Of a stretch of DNA of 64,000 nucleotides, positions 13,601 through 28,600 are shown in pieces. Below the pieces are notes generated by a model that was not told the origin of the DNA, made no database searches, and worked only from the letters and a program-made list of their open reading frames with translations. The stretch is from Rhynochetos jubatus (Eukaryota > Chordata > Aves > Eurypygiformes > Rhynochetidae). Numbering within the stretch: position 1 is the stretch's first letter; the number at the start of each line of letters is the position of its first letter. Where the stretch lies: the NCBI GenBank assembly GCA_027574665.1, contig CM050668.1:2486001-2550000 (forward strand), in the 5' to 3' direction. A program made the position numbers and the translations under genes.

Positions 13601-16600
13601 GGTCTAGTGGAGGGTGTCCCTGCCCACGGCATGGGGAGTTGGAACTGGATGGGCTTTAAGGTCCCTTCCAGCCCAAACTGTTCTGTGACATTGCAGAGAG
13701 GCTAAAGCTCTGAAAGTGTCAGCTAATGTATAGCTACAGCACTTTATACCTATACACAATCCAGTATGATACATCTTCCAGTGAAATGTTAGGGGGGAGG
13801 AAGGAACAGTGAGGTTTCTGATCAAATGTTTCCTCTGAATCTGAGGAGAGATTTGTAAGTCATTGTGGCCTCCTGCAACAGCAAAGCAATACACCTAAGC
13901 ATGTCCTGTAAATTCAGCCTGCCCCCAAAAGAGCCGCCTCTTACACTGTCCTACTGAGACGTATCACAAAGCTCCAAGCACTAACAAGGAAATAAAGTTC
14001 ATGTTTTCACAAGAAGGGAGTGGCAGGCAAGCACACAGCAGACGTGAGTTAGACAGGCAGTGAGAAAAGCAAAAGAACGACCTTCAAAAGACCCCTGAAC
14101 CAAGCTACGTAAACACCAGCTTTCCACAGAGAAACACAGCCACATGGCTCGAGAACAGAAAGGAAACAGCGACAGCCATGTTTTTCCTTCAGTAAGATCT
14201 GAGAACAACACATGATGTAGAAGTGCATTGTGTTCTTGGGGACAGGCAGCAGAAAGCTAACACTCAAGCAAAGAGAGACAGGAATTGTAAAGAAACTAGA
14301 AAAAACTAAGCAATTACACTCTCCCTAATTAGGGAAACTATCTTGCCTATACCATTCAGCTGGGAGCTGCTATGTAACATCAAAAACACGAAGCCTAAAT
14401 CCCATGGAATGGTACAAGCCAGCAGGGATAGCACTGCAATTTAGATAAGTGCCTGGGAAAGATAATATTCAGCATCTGGATGCTCCAGCGACAGTGTCTA
14501 AAAACAAAGAACTTGACCAAAAACCCACGCTAAACCCAACCCAATCCTTGAGGATAAACTGAGTTTATGTCATCCAGTTTTGAGTAACAAAATATCCTTT
14601 ATTAATCCAAAGGAATTTTAGAAGATAAAACCAAGAGGAAGAAGAAACACCTTAGGACATGTATGCTAATAGCCCTGAATCTCCTTTGATGTCTGCAGTA
14701 ATAGCTCTGGGGAACCACTCGCCCCCCACCCAAATACAATCATTCCCTCGGAGCACACTAATGTGGCAAACACAGTGTTAGACGGCAGCTTCGGAAGTCT
14801 AAAAACTATCAGAAAAACACCCCAGGACTCAGCAAAATGTTAAACAATGAGGTGGGAGAACCACGTATTTGGAATGTGTGTGTGTGCCTTATTGTTTAAA
14901 ACAGTAACAAGAGAAAGCAAACCCCAAGGAGCACAACACACCAGCAAAGTTGTATGCAAGCTTAAAGAAGCTTCCAATCTTTGAGCTGTCTCAAGTTTCT
15001 CCATATAATTTACTACTGCTAATACAAATAAACACAAAATTATGTTTAAGCTATACAAAACTTTACTTTTTAAACCATATTGTATTAATAATGCAATGTG
15101 TTCAACTCACAGACTCTACAGCTTTTAAAACAAGAGCCTTTTTTTTGGCCATATTTTCAAAAGCTGGACTTAAAATTTCGTTCTCTTAAAAGTCCACCTA
15201 AGCCCAGTGCAAGCACAGAGGCAAGAACAAGGTGTCCTACAGTAGGGATCAGACAGTAACAAGCAGTTTACCTTACTGCCTCATGCCGAGTACAATCGCT
15301 GCTCTCTCCCAACAAACGGTTTCAGATTTTACATGCTTGGCACTTCTGGAAGTGTTTTGAATGCTTTCTATTTGATACATTTCCAACTGAGCCACGCTGC
15401 TGATCGTTGGGGAGACCCTGAACATAAAGCAGCGTCTCCTCCCTCACACTGCTGCCCAGAGGGACCCAGCGTTACACGCAGGCCATCAGCTTTCCTTACC
15501 GGAGCAGAAGGAACACCTCCCCTTCACAAGTGCTCATCCTAGCCCAAGGTGTTTTTCTAGCACAAAACTATCTTCTTTCCCCAACTGTGCGGGCTGTATG
15601 CTCTTGTCCAACAGAGTTACCTTTCTTCACCTTTTTTTTTTTTATATTTGGAGACAGGGAGGGAGTTTATTTTTAGGGCAACCTCTCCAGCTTGCCAAAC
15701 AGCCCAATACACCTAGGAAACTTTTTGTAGATTAATTAGAATGCAAGGGACCAAGTATCCTTCCCCAGTTCTAGGAAGGTGTACGTGTGTGCCCAGTCTT
15801 CTCCGGGCACCACCTCACTGCTGCAGTGAAAGCCAGCAGGAGCTGGCAGGGCAGAGCAAGGCAGAGCAGCAACCGTTGCCACGGCCCTCTGGTCGGCACA
15901 CAAAATACGCAGCTACAGGCACAGCCTATTTACTCTTCGTATTTGTCCAACCATAAAACAAGAGGCAGGCTCTTTTGGAGAAGTTCTGGAAAACAATTTT
16001 GCCCTATATTCAGATAAACACAGTGCATACTTCGCTTCATTACAGCGGCTAAAAAAGAGCAAGCCCATTTTAACTACGCTCGCTCGCAGACAGGTATTCA
16101 AGGGCATACCTGTGGCACGCAAAAGAGGTCAGTCGTGGTGCTACCCATGACAACAACCCAGCTGCTTCTGCAGACCGAGTTACCAGCTGGGAACAAGCCA
16201 CAGCAAGACCTTAGCAGTATCGCACGCGTCTAGATACACAGAGGTAAGAGCAGAGCAACTAAGAGCCAAGTCAATCTTCAGGGCCTGTGCGAATGGAATT
16301 TGCATCCCACTGGACCCCACTGCGGTCTTTGAGAAACAAGGCAGGTACAAAACCCAAATGCCTCCTCAAAGCAAAAATTCTTTCCCAGCTATTTCAGCTG
16401 TGGCTGAAGGTATCCAGAAGACCTGGACGTCTAGGTAGTTGTCCCATCACGCAGTTAAGTAGCTCAGTACGGAGCAAGAGAACTCGCTGGATCCGGAATC
16501 AGGAAAGGCACGTTTGCCTTTTATTTCTGCCCAACTGTATTTACATCATGTGTGTTTGGATTTGGCAAATTCATCTTGTAGTAAATTTTTCAGCAAACAC

Positions 16601-19600
16601 CAACACATAACACTTCTTCAGTGCAAAAACCCAAGGTGCTGGACCATTCCTACTGTCCCGCACCCACTACCTACGATATATTATGCAGAAAGGCAAAATG
16701 GTGGGGTTTTTCCCCATTGTTGCCAGTTTACAAGTTGAAAACCCAGGGGTTAGTTGAAAACAAGCACCTTCTCATCTTCAGCTCTAGCCAGGAAAGCATT
16801 TTGGTGCAGCAGAGCACTAAAGGGAACATCAGAAGCTCAATGGCTGCAAGGCAGTTGGTAACCCATTAATACGTATTTCACAGGAACGAAAGGTGAGCTC
16901 ACCTTACACAACATTCTACGGCACGAAACCAATGAAGGATTTCATCATGAAGGGTGCATAACTGCAGGCAGGAAAGAAATACCTTTTCAGCATCACTGTA
17001 CCAGCCTGCATCTGATAGGAACCCTCCTGGAAAAATCAAGAGCAAACAGAAATGTGAACAGCAAAACACCTCTTTAAAAGAAAAAGAATTTGCTCAAATC
17101 TTCTAAGACTTCTTTTATAGAACTGCTACATATGGGAATCCAACAAGGTTAACCCCTCCAGTCCTGAACTGGAAAGGATAAAATATAAGGGTATTCTCCT
17201 TCAGCTGAGGATGATTTTTTGCTGTTAAATAGTTTTCCTACAGTTTTCTGTCAAGTACTACTTACCAGTATTCAAATTATGTAAAGTCTTAACGTTAAGC
17301 ATCACATCTGCAAACAAACTTTAAATCTAAAACATTTGAAATAGCAAAGATAAGCCTATATTTTCTTAGATATTAATAGTCAATATACTCTTAAAACACT
17401 GAGTAGCTTTCTAAAAGCTACATTCCAAAAAAACCCATGTCCTTTAAAAGGAAATCACAGACGTTAACATGAAGCTAAATCAGCCTTAGCTTGTCCGAAG
17501 CTCACGTGAAAGAAGTATCACACTTTAAACAGCCCATCACCACCAGTTACCTAAAACAAAACCAATCTGGATTGCTTTTTCTTTTACAGCAGAATCCGAT
17601 TCTGCTATGTAGGAGCACCGTCTACTGAAAGAATAGGCCAGTACGGAAGCAACCTTTACTCCATGGTCCATCAAAGCCTGAAAACAGTGATGAAGCAGAT
17701 GTCTGAAACAAAAGAAAACAGAATTTGATTACACATGAAGTTTTCAAAACGCTGCAGTCAGTTTGCTCGAGTGCCATGAATTCAAACGAGTAGTGATTCA
17801 GAGAAATAACTCCAACCCTCTCTCAAACCAAAGCCAGATGCGTACAAGCGTAATTGTCAGTCTCAGAGCTAATGCACTACAGTTGTTGGATTATCCAACA
17901 AATAAAGTGAGTGTACACAAAGTCCTTTACAAGGACACCCTCCAGTGTAAGCAAAACACCAGCTACCCACACAACATTCTAACTGGAAAACAACATTTTC
18001 AGCTAAAACTTAGAGGGGTGGAAGCCTCAAATCCACCCTCACCCCACAACTCCCACAGAAATCACAGATAAGCGAGCAGTGACGAACCCATTAACGTCAC
18101 ACACGTAAACAACAGGAGGGAGGTATGTCTAAAGACTCAAAGCTTATTCTGACGACAAAGAATCTGATTTAAACCAGCCAAGTTCTCAGTGGTAGCACCA
18201 CAAACTGCAAGATTTAATGACAGGAAAACTGTTTAGGGTGATCCTATCAGCTTGATAACCCTTCACTTCAGATTTGCTACAACAGCAAGAAACAGGCACT
18301 TCGCCACTGCTCAGGGACTGGCTGGGCACTGCTCAGCTCGCGGGGAGCAACTGGCTTGTTTTTTACGCTTGTGCGTTTTTTCCTCTTTGTTGTTTGCTTT
18401 TTCCACTTTTTAATTATTAAATTGTCTTTATGTCCATCCACAAGTTTTCACACTTTCACCCTCCCAAGTGTCTCCCCCTTCCCACTGGGCGGGCGAGTGA
18501 GCGAGCAGCTGTGTGGTGCTCAGCTGCCTACCGGGGTTAAAACATCACACTGACTGCACAGCAGTGACCAGGAAATGGCTTCGGGAACCAAGTACCACGG
18601 ACAACTTGGTACATTTACACACAGGTTCCAACTGTTCTGAGACAGAAAGACACAACCTAACTTCAAAGGTCTTCTGTAAATCTAATGAGATATTCTTAGG
18701 GTTATTAGATGGGCCTAAGACCAAGAAAATTAGAGACATCTTCCAAATTCAAAACCTAGATCAAGAGGTAAGAGCTGAAATGAGAATTATCGATATATTA
18801 AATACTTACCTTTTATCTAAAGCTCGTAGCACCTTTGCAAAAACTTCTAGTTCACAAAATTCACTACCCAGCTGGCACAAGCGGCCCTGCTGGTAAAGCT
18901 GAAAGAAAAGTATACAGAAATTTTAAAATTTCAGACAGAATTCTTCAGGGAAATTTATCTTAATGAAAACTTATGGTGAAAACTAGGCTTTGGAGTACTG
19001 AAGTTCAGCAAACTAAAAAATAATAGTTCCACTGTCTCCACACACAAGAAAAGCTTTAGTGTTTAAAAACTGAGCACATAAGCTATGAGAGCTCCAAAGA
19101 TGGGTTCAGAGGTTTGGGTTTTTTCACCTATGAATGTATTTTTAAGTATCTATTTCCACCTGCATCATCAAAACACTGCAACACACAAGCTAGAAAACCA
19201 AGACAAAACCAAGAAAACCCTACAGTCAACGAAAAATACAACTAATAGCTGCTTTGATACCAGATGCTTTGAAAACATTTTAAAAATGACACAGTCACCA
19301 TCCACCAGTGCAAACAGATTCCATGTTTTATATACAAATAAGCCCCAAACCCACAAATTCTGCAAGGGGTGACTCACCCACACCCAAAGCTGAAGACAGG
19401 CATGAGCCCTGACCCCATTAATACCTGAGCTTACACAAGTAATTCCTGCATAAGTAAATGGGAAAAAACTCAAGTGAATCTGAGTTCATGCGTTTATTAA
19501 AAGCAGTGGCTAGTTTTATGCCCAAAGTGATTTGTTTCTGCAGATAAGCAAGTATATCAGTTGATTTGTTCATAAAAAGGCAAGCATGAAGACAGTTCTT

Positions 19601-22600
19601 CATGCAACGCATAGTTAAGCTGCAGAACTATCTGCCACATCATGCTATAAATACGATGAATTTACATAGGTACGAAAGCGACTGTACAAATATACGTCAG
19701 AAAAATCCACTGCGGGCTATTAATTCCTGATTGCTTGAAGCCCCTGAACCAGAAAAGACTAAAAGCAGGGTACGTAACCCTGGGAAGCATGACTACCCAC
19801 TTGCCATGGCCACAGGTACCACCACCAGCAGAGCCACAGGACTGGATCGCACAAGACTATTGTGGTTCAACCGTTTGTTACTGTAGCTGCTCTAGAAAAG
19901 CAAACACCCCCTTCTTCTATTAAAAAAAAGAACCTGTCCGTGAAGGCAGTAACGCCATGGGAAACGGAGAAGGCAGCAGCTCGTGTCTCACAGCACTCCT
20001 CCCTAGAAACTGCATCCTTCCACACAGGCCATTCCAGGCCCATTTCTGGCCTTTTGTGGAAACTGCACTATGTGCTGCAGGGATTGGAAAACCACTGCTG
20101 ACCAGCAGACACGAACCAGAATATACACCCGAGCCTCAAGTCAACATGAGCATGCAGGTACAGCACTGCTATGCTGCACTCTTCACAGTTATCCAGGAAC
20201 CCCAATTTCTAGGCCATATGTTGCGCGATTCAAACACCCACTGTCCAAGGTGAGCACGCTCACACCCACGGTAAGACGCTCCAGGCTATTTAAGCAGGTT
20301 TACAGCGACAAGGAACTTCAACACGAGGAATGCAGCCACCCTCGTTACATAAGCAAAAGTAAGGCCACGAGAACACATTAGAGATGTTCAATTACCAACG
20401 CAGATTTAATGAAAATGTTAATATTCCTCTCAGTTTTAATATTTTTAAAATACTTTGATTGATAAGCATCTCGTGTCTGGGTCACCTTTTCTCCAGGAAC
20501 ACTGGAAGCAGATGTATTAGTTCGCAAAACAAAGCATGCTGAGAAAATCTCCTCCGGCCAGAAATTTAGTTTTAGTGAACTCTTCTTATAAAAGCCCAGG
20601 ATACTGGTTCTATAGCACAGCAAGTTTGTTATTTAACAACAGAACCTGCAAAAAACTTCAAAAACACTTTGGCCTGATAATGTCAATTGCCAGAAATGAA
20701 TGTTTTCCTTTTAGTCATTTTGTTTTGATGGGAGGGGGAAAGGAGTAGTTTAAAAACCAGCACAAGTTTGCATGCAAAGTTAGTGCTCAGCTCAAACACT
20801 GCCGTGTCCCTGTACTTCAAAGGGACCGGCGTTTCTTCTGAAGCTCTCTCCTCCCTGGCAGCGAAAGAGCATCCAGTCTGACGTACTTAAAAACTACGAT
20901 TGTGGTAAGTGATCTCGTTTTCTTCAGCACAGCTGTCTGATGGTAGCTGTTCTGTAAAACCTGTTTGCCACAATCAAAAAAGAGATTATTAAATCTCACC
21001 TAGTATTCCATGCCAAAAACCAAAAGGAGGACAGCTTATCAATAATTGACGGGATCATTCCTAGAAGAAATGAAGGCATGTACCCAGGCTATTTTACCAG
21101 GATTTAGGACCATCAAGAGTATATCACGTGTTCAACAATTAGGCCTTCAATCAAGTGCATTATCCTTCCCTCTCACCACCGTGCAGTGCTAACAAAGTCC
21201 CAGCAATCACTCTGATGCTAGTTTACCAAACACTAACCGTAGCGAGACTTTTAAAAATTAATAAATTATGAGATTACCTAAACACACCTGTAATGTGCCC
21301 ACTGTTAGATGTGATTCTTAAATTGCTAACACCTCAATGCCCTGATTGGGTGGGAGGGAAGGGGAAGGTCCCAAGCTACATCCTCACTTTTGATACGGCA
21401 ATTATTTCAGGCACATGTAAAATGTAGCTTATGGCCCAAAGGTCTGAGCCTGCCATCTGCACATCCCTTAGCCCAACTCAAAGATAAACACTTGCACCAT
21501 TCTGGTAGGTAAGAACCCACACCCCAACCTATTTTTCCCTGGTATAACCAGAAAAACAGTGCCCTTGGAACATTTACCACACTATTCACCCCTTCCCTTG
21601 ACATACTGGCAAGATTTTTTAAGGAGCCAACTCAGCTTGAAGGATCATGCAACCATTGTAGCTGTTACAGCAATATTTTCAAACAAAATCTGACATGGAA
21701 ATAGCGAGTATACGTCAAACCGTGAAGCAATTCCAAGGGATTCAGTAACGCTGGATTGTTCATTGAGCAGTTAGTTGCAAGCACTGAAGAAACGGTTCTC
21801 TTGTTAAAGCTCCAGAGAGACAAGATTCCTGACCACAACCCTTGCTACATAACACAAAACCCCAAAACAAAATAGTGATTCAAGAAAAACATGCCCTGAC
21901 AAGAACGGCAGGGGTTTGGACTCCTGAAGAACTATTCTTTTCTTAAGAAACAAAGGTCTTTTAGGCACAAACTTAACCCAGTCACAGCTTCCATAATTAA
22001 AGAAAAAGAAATCTCTGTGAAAACTGAATAAAAGCCTAAAGTATGACTTCCAACTTCATCAGCTCACCCTGGCACATGAATTCTGGCAGTGAAGACAGGA
22101 ACCAAGCTGTAAGTTGAATATATGGGCATTTCACCACACACGCACGATCAAACTGTTTTGCATAGCTGCGAGAAAAATGACCGTGATCCTCCTTCATGAT
22201 CTAAAGCCTTAATATTAAACTACAACACATCCACCTAAACATTCAAAAGCTGCATATAGTGCTGCTCCCAATTAAACATATTAATATCGTAACTTGTAAC
22301 TTTTCTATCATTAATTACGTGTGTATGATGGTATAAAAATCTCAGATTTCTCTCTGAATAGATTAAGCTGAGCTCTAACTGCTTCCCAGCAAACCCCTGA
22401 AAACAAAGCCAGAGATATGTTGACTGGCGAGCAAATGCAAAGCCATAACACAAGAGCTGTGCAGCACTTGTGTCTCCAGCATTCTGGGCTGTTTCACCAT
22501 GCACAAGCACAAGACTTTTTCTAAACCTAATAAAAAAAATTAAATTTAAGTCTTTTTAAAGTAACTGGAGATTAATTCTAACCAGTTGTAAAGGGACCTT

Positions 22601-25600
22601 CTAGAAGAGGAACTGTAGCATGCGCAATTTGAAGTATGTGCTCCTATTGCTCCAGTTTGGAAGAAGACTGAAAAATCAATATGGGTATTTCAGTAAGAAT
22701 TGAAGAGACGAGGAATTCCAAGGAACTCCCCAGCATGTTTAGTAATGTCTAACAACATCACGTGAAATATCCCACCAAATCTGGGAAGGGCCGTGTACTT
22801 AGTGAGCAGACAGCAACGTTTGAGGGAAGAAAGTTTGGCTGTAACCACAATCCTTCCTTCCTTGTGAAGTAGGGAAGGAAAAGTTTCCTGAGAGTCAGCA
22901 GTGCACTGAATGAACCTGCTGACAAATGACTCCCTACAGATGGGACGGGGGCAACAGCCTTGGAGAGCAACTAAGTTGAATTTTAGATACACTCTTTTAA
23001 ATCAGTACCAAAGCCATCTACAAAGCCTCCGGACAAGCGCTAGTTCTATTGGATACCATGTAGGGCATTGAAATAAGCAAACTTTCGGGCCTTCTTTGAA
23101 AACATGCTGCCAATTACTAGGCTGATCTTCATGAACCTCAATCAAATAACTAACTAAGAAAAGAAGCCCCAACCTTACTGCATCAGCCTAACTTCACAGA
23201 CAACTTCACACCTTCCCACTCATTCCACTTTCTGTACCGTCTCAGCCAAGTTTTGTTTCACGTCCTCCCCAAGTCCGGCACAAGGGATACAAAGTCTGAG
23301 CCTGACAGTCCCCACAGCTCCAGCTTCTAGTCACAGGCACGTATGATTCTCTGCAGCAGTAAACGGGGAAAGCCAGTTTGCTTTGAAGTTCAATCAGCAC
23401 AAAGGAAGTGAGGTGGAAATAGAAGTTATTTCAGCAGGAGCTGAACACCTCTGTGCATAACGTGACCTCGTTGTCTGAGTTATGATGAGTTCTAGTGTCT
23501 CAGACTCAACAAGGATACTGAATAAAACAGGGAAGCTCGAGCGTGTCAGGATTGGAAACCATGCCTCATAGCTAGAGGTTCAAAAACAAAGTAAATTCAG
23601 TAATTCGAGTCAGAAGAATGGTAAGCAAAGGCAAGAGGTTTAAAAGCAGTAAAAGACACAGCAAGGAAAGATGGTTCAGTTCTAGTCTAAATTTAGACTG
23701 TAGCAATAAAACACATGCTAATTAAAGAGTAATAATAATTTGGAAAATCTCACAAAGTGATGATTCTCCAGCACAGTGAATTGTTAAAGAGGAGGTGATA
23801 CAGGATCCAACTGAATTCAAGCAGCATCCAGTGCAGACCGACTGCACGCACTACTTGAGGTCTAAGCAGATGAGAATGGTTGTACGTGTGTGTGCACATG
23901 CAGGGACACGATGGTGACTTCATGTACACATTTAACTTCTGACCCCCCAAAATACAGCAGCATGAATGTAATTAAGTCTTTGGGAAGTCACACTGATCAG
24001 TCACAGCAGAAGTCCTACAAAACACGATCCATCCACTCTGGGATTTTTTTGCCTCCCTCATATGCTGCTTATGCCCCTGCTTGTACTCCCTCAGTCAGAA
24101 AACCTCCAAACTAAAGCATCACAGCCACACTTCATGTCATGGGTAGTTCATCCTTTTCACTCTCGTCAAACATGCACGAGACTGAAACCTTGGGACAAGC
24201 TAGTTTTATTCTAATTTATAGAAATCATGCTTCTAACAATTCTTCATCAGTAAAACCACTTTCTGCTGCAATGCAGCTAGAGGATGTTCTGTTGCTTGTT
24301 GTGAACAGTCAGCAAATTCCTGTTTATTCATTTTGTTTGGTTCGAGTACCCAGATATGACACAAGAGCTTTTACTGGCCATGCTTGTTCTTCTCTGGATT
24401 AGCAGAGTTCAGTGAGGAGACATGACATGACACTGCAGCTACACTCATTACAGGAGCTGGAGCTATCGGGATCGAAACTCAGAATTGGGTATTTTGATTC
24501 ACGGCAAGGCAGGAGCACTTCATAAGTTTTATCTACCACTTCAACAAAAAAGCATGATTATAGCCTTTGGGATTTTGCCTAAAAATTTTAATGCAAAACA
24601 AGTTAGCATAGTGCAATTCCTAAAGTTTACAGGTCTGCACTAACTAAAATAAATTAACGTCATCTCTGATTGTTCCTGGGGTTAGTGATCTCATCAGAAA
24701 CACTGGACCCAAATGATTTTCAAGAAAAATCAGTGTAAAAAAGAAAAACACACAATCCAGAAGAGACATTCCAAAAGGAAAATAAACATTGTACTGGCTA
24801 ACAAGGAGTTTCATTCAAGTCCAAGACCAGCCTGCCAGTGCGTAACTGCAGGCTTAGTTACGCACTCCCAAATACCTGGGAGAGAACAGTAAAACTAACC
24901 AAGCACTATCTCTTCAAAAGCACCAGGAAAACCAAAGAGATGAGATAATGAGGCATAACAGAACATAAAGCCGAGGCAGAGGGATAAGAACTGAATTCTA
25001 AGACACTAACTGAACAGACGTGGGACTGGATAGTTCAGAACTCCTTACATGAACTGTCTCCCTTGAAATACTGTGCTCTCCCCAGCAAACTACAAAATAC
25101 AGTAATTTCATTTTCCTCATTTTGTGGGGTTGGCTTTTGGGTTTGGGCTTTTTTTTTTTTTTTTGAACATTCAGTTCATTCCAGTTATCACCTACTTTTT
25201 AATACAGAATTTTGGCATTTGCAAATGCTGCCTACCTGCCAGGCACATCCTATTTAAATTGAGAACCAGCGTATTTATTTCTTTGGTTTCTAAAAGGTCA
25301 GCACCCTCTCTTTTTCTCTTCCCCCCCAAAAAAAAAGACAAGAAAAAGAACCAAACTAGTTTTACTGGGAAATAACACCACCAGAATACACATAAACCTG
25401 GCAAAGACAGAAAGGAAACAAAATATGATATGTCTGCCCAGTTTTTCCCCAGATGCAGGTGTCACCTGTAACAATGTTAGTTATTAAAGTCTATCAACAC
25501 AGAGCTGTGATTAATAAGACATTTAAATATGGTTTAGCACAAACGTAGGATATCCTTACGAGCATTCTGTTCTGCCTCTATTATTTTTCTAATGGTTGCA

Positions 25601-28600
25601 AGGAAAAGTCAAATGCAGCTTGAAAAAAAAAAACCATCCAGTAAGAGCCAGCTGGAGCAGTACAGGTCTGTTGTTTTACTACCATCACCATTATTTGATA
25701 CTGCCTTTTATTTTAAGCTTTAGTCATTGTTTAAGAATGTTACAGAAAGATAAATATGCTTAGTATTAGGAACCTGCCTGCTTCCGTCACCTTGCAGCAG
25801 AACCCATTTCTTACCCAGTCCACAACAAAGAACATTCTGCAACTACCCCAGCTTTGATTCCTCGTTGTTAACTGCAGACGCCCAGATTTATGAGGCATGT
25901 CCTAGAAGTTAACAAGTCTGGAATACGCAGAATTGAAAGTAATTGAATTTGTTAAGGAATAGGAAATAAAAACAATTATTGGCTCTATTATGACAATAGA
26001 GCCAAACAGTGGCTCACAGGGTACCCTGGGAAAAAAAATCAAAGACCAAGACACTGCTGGCGTTTTCCTCACTTCTAACAGCTCACTGACTTCTCCACCG
26101 TTGTGACAGTCCTGCATCCTACTTGTGTCGTCTTAACCGACGTGAGCAGGTTGGCAAACCATGCAAGATTGACAAATGTTAAGCTTGAGTGCTCATGCCA
26201 ATGAATGTGATAAAAAAAGTTTTGTACAGCCACAGCCAACTAACATCTGTGTAGCAAAATACAATCTGACTGATACTAACCTTTATGTTTTGCAAAATCA
26301 GTGGTGGTTTCTCCTATATCACAAACCATGACTAACACCTGGATAACAAACCATTACTTACAAGTTAGATGTGAAAGACTGGAAACATTTTTATACCTTT
26401 TAATAATCAGAAAAAGATACTCTTTTTCAAGGTCTAAATGCAAGTATATTCATGCAAATCCTCAATTACACATCACTGCTCCTCAGCTGCATCTCAAGAA
26501 TAGGTACTATTCCATATGATACTAATGACTAACAGCCCCTCAACACAGCAGCAATAACCGTGACCAGATAATCAGAACAAAGATTTAAGTCTTCTAGTTC
26601 TGTCTTACTTAGAAGACTGACTTTGGAAATTCTACTTCTGCTTTAAAGAACTTGATGGTCAGGATGTACAGAACATAGCTCACCAACCTGAAACGGTATT
26701 TAACATCCACTTGATTTTGAGAATAACCGTATCCAGAACCAAAACAGTATAGCAGGCTCCATATACAGCATGAGAGGACGGTCCAAAGGTGCAATACTGT
26801 CCTCATTCTACCCTAACAAAGCCATGTTGTTTGCATTGCTGTAGCCATCCAAATATAGAAATCAAGAACCAGTTACTAAGTGTTGCATAGGTGCACAGAA
26901 ATATGCAAATGCTGTTCCGAAAGACTTGTGATCTGGGTTGGGCTTCGAGGCACTCACTGCAGGCAGGCATCTCCGTGTACAGAACACCACTTTGCAAGCG
27001 CTGCACATTTCCTTCCTGCATCCCATCCCAAGTTTAGTTACATTTACGAACAAGCTAATTTGGATGTGACTATTGAAGAGGACAGGCTCTCCTACTCAGA
27101 AAAGATGTTAAAAAACCAAGCAGTGGAGACCTGGAAGACTCGCCCACCGCTGGCAGCAATGGCAAGCCACCTGCTGCGCTGCGCAGCCCAGTTTTATTTG
27201 TTCTGGATGTGGACATCCCATAGCTGTGTATTGGTAAGAGGTGCACCGTACACATCTGAGATTATCAAAGATTGCCCTGTTGTAAAACACAAGTAATAGG
27301 AAAAACAATGCAAATTACTGTGATTAACAAAAGTTATACTGGCTAGTGCTTAGTACGACAGAAGCATTATTCTGAGGACAGGTACTTAGTGTGTTTATTG
27401 CCATCTGCCCAACAAGACAACATTCCAAGGTACACACAGAACAGATCAGAAAGTCTCTTCAGAAGTCAGATATATTGCTGGCTCTTTTTTAATTATGGAA
27501 CAATTCACATGAATGTGATTCGATATAACCACTGTACAGTGCTAATAAAAGGGTAAGAGCTCAATGACCTGTTAAGCTCACCTGCAGAGGAGTTTTTAAA
27601 CAATCTGTAAATAATACACACTTGGATATTTCTATCACTGGAAGGAGGTTTTGGTTTTATGCTTTTAAAAGCCACAGAGTAGCATCCTTTCATCTGAATG
27701 AACATCAGGACAGGCAATGCCAAGAAAGATTGTGTGTCATACCTACCAACAGTTAAAAACAACCCCCAAAATATTCTCCCACACTGTTAGTTCCATGTCA
27801 ACTGTCAGATAGCGACTTAAGATATATGTCAGCCACATCATTACCTGAGAACATGCTCATGTGGTACAAAGGGGTTTCCATATTTCTCAGCACAAGGCAG
27901 ACAAGCAGTAGCCAGCACACAGAAAACATACATGCCTGTTTCAACACCATTCTGACGATTTCCCAGTCTCTAGTGAAGATCAGCCTTCCTTATAAATACC
28001 GTTACTCTCAACAGATGTGATGTGCCACTACCCCCGGTTCATAAAGATTCATCTAAAGAATTACTTCATTTAGCACATGCTAGATTATTAGACATTTACT
28101 GGTAGAGGAATAAAGAGTTATCCCCATCTTAGGTTTTTTACACATTGTTTCTCTCATGACTAATGCTCATTTCCAGCCATTGCTGTACACGGATGAAATG
28201 CCTGTTTAGTGGACAATAGGAATTAATGGACCATCTCAGTGTACCTTTTACTCTAACTCTGGATGTTTTAGAGGCAGCTGAATGAGAAACAACCCTTTCA
28301 TGAAGGAATGATTTAAGACTAATAAAGTATATCATTAAATGAGTCTCAATTCATTTCGTCTGGTTCCTACCAGGCCATTAAAGAGAACAGAAGAGCATGG
28401 CAAACTCTGCTCCTTCTACCACTGGCATTGCCTTCTCCAATACGTTAAAAAAAAAAACAAAAGAGGGGGGTGAAAGGAAAAATATAATCCAACAGATAGC
28501 CTGGACTCATCCTGTCCCTACCCTAAAGGCAAGGAAGCGCCTGCCCCCGCCCCGGGCCCTCGCCCCGCGGCTCCAAGGACAGGCCCCTTCTCCGTGTCCC

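Noticed and set aside
24336-24352. GGTTCGAGTACC resembling a tRNA T-arm
   Set aside because: No matching acceptor stem, D-arm or A box was found at the right distance.
26880-27296. 138-codon plus-strand frame in APPBP2 intron 1
   Set aside because: No recognisable family, no good splice context, and overlapping minus-strand frames. Probably chance.
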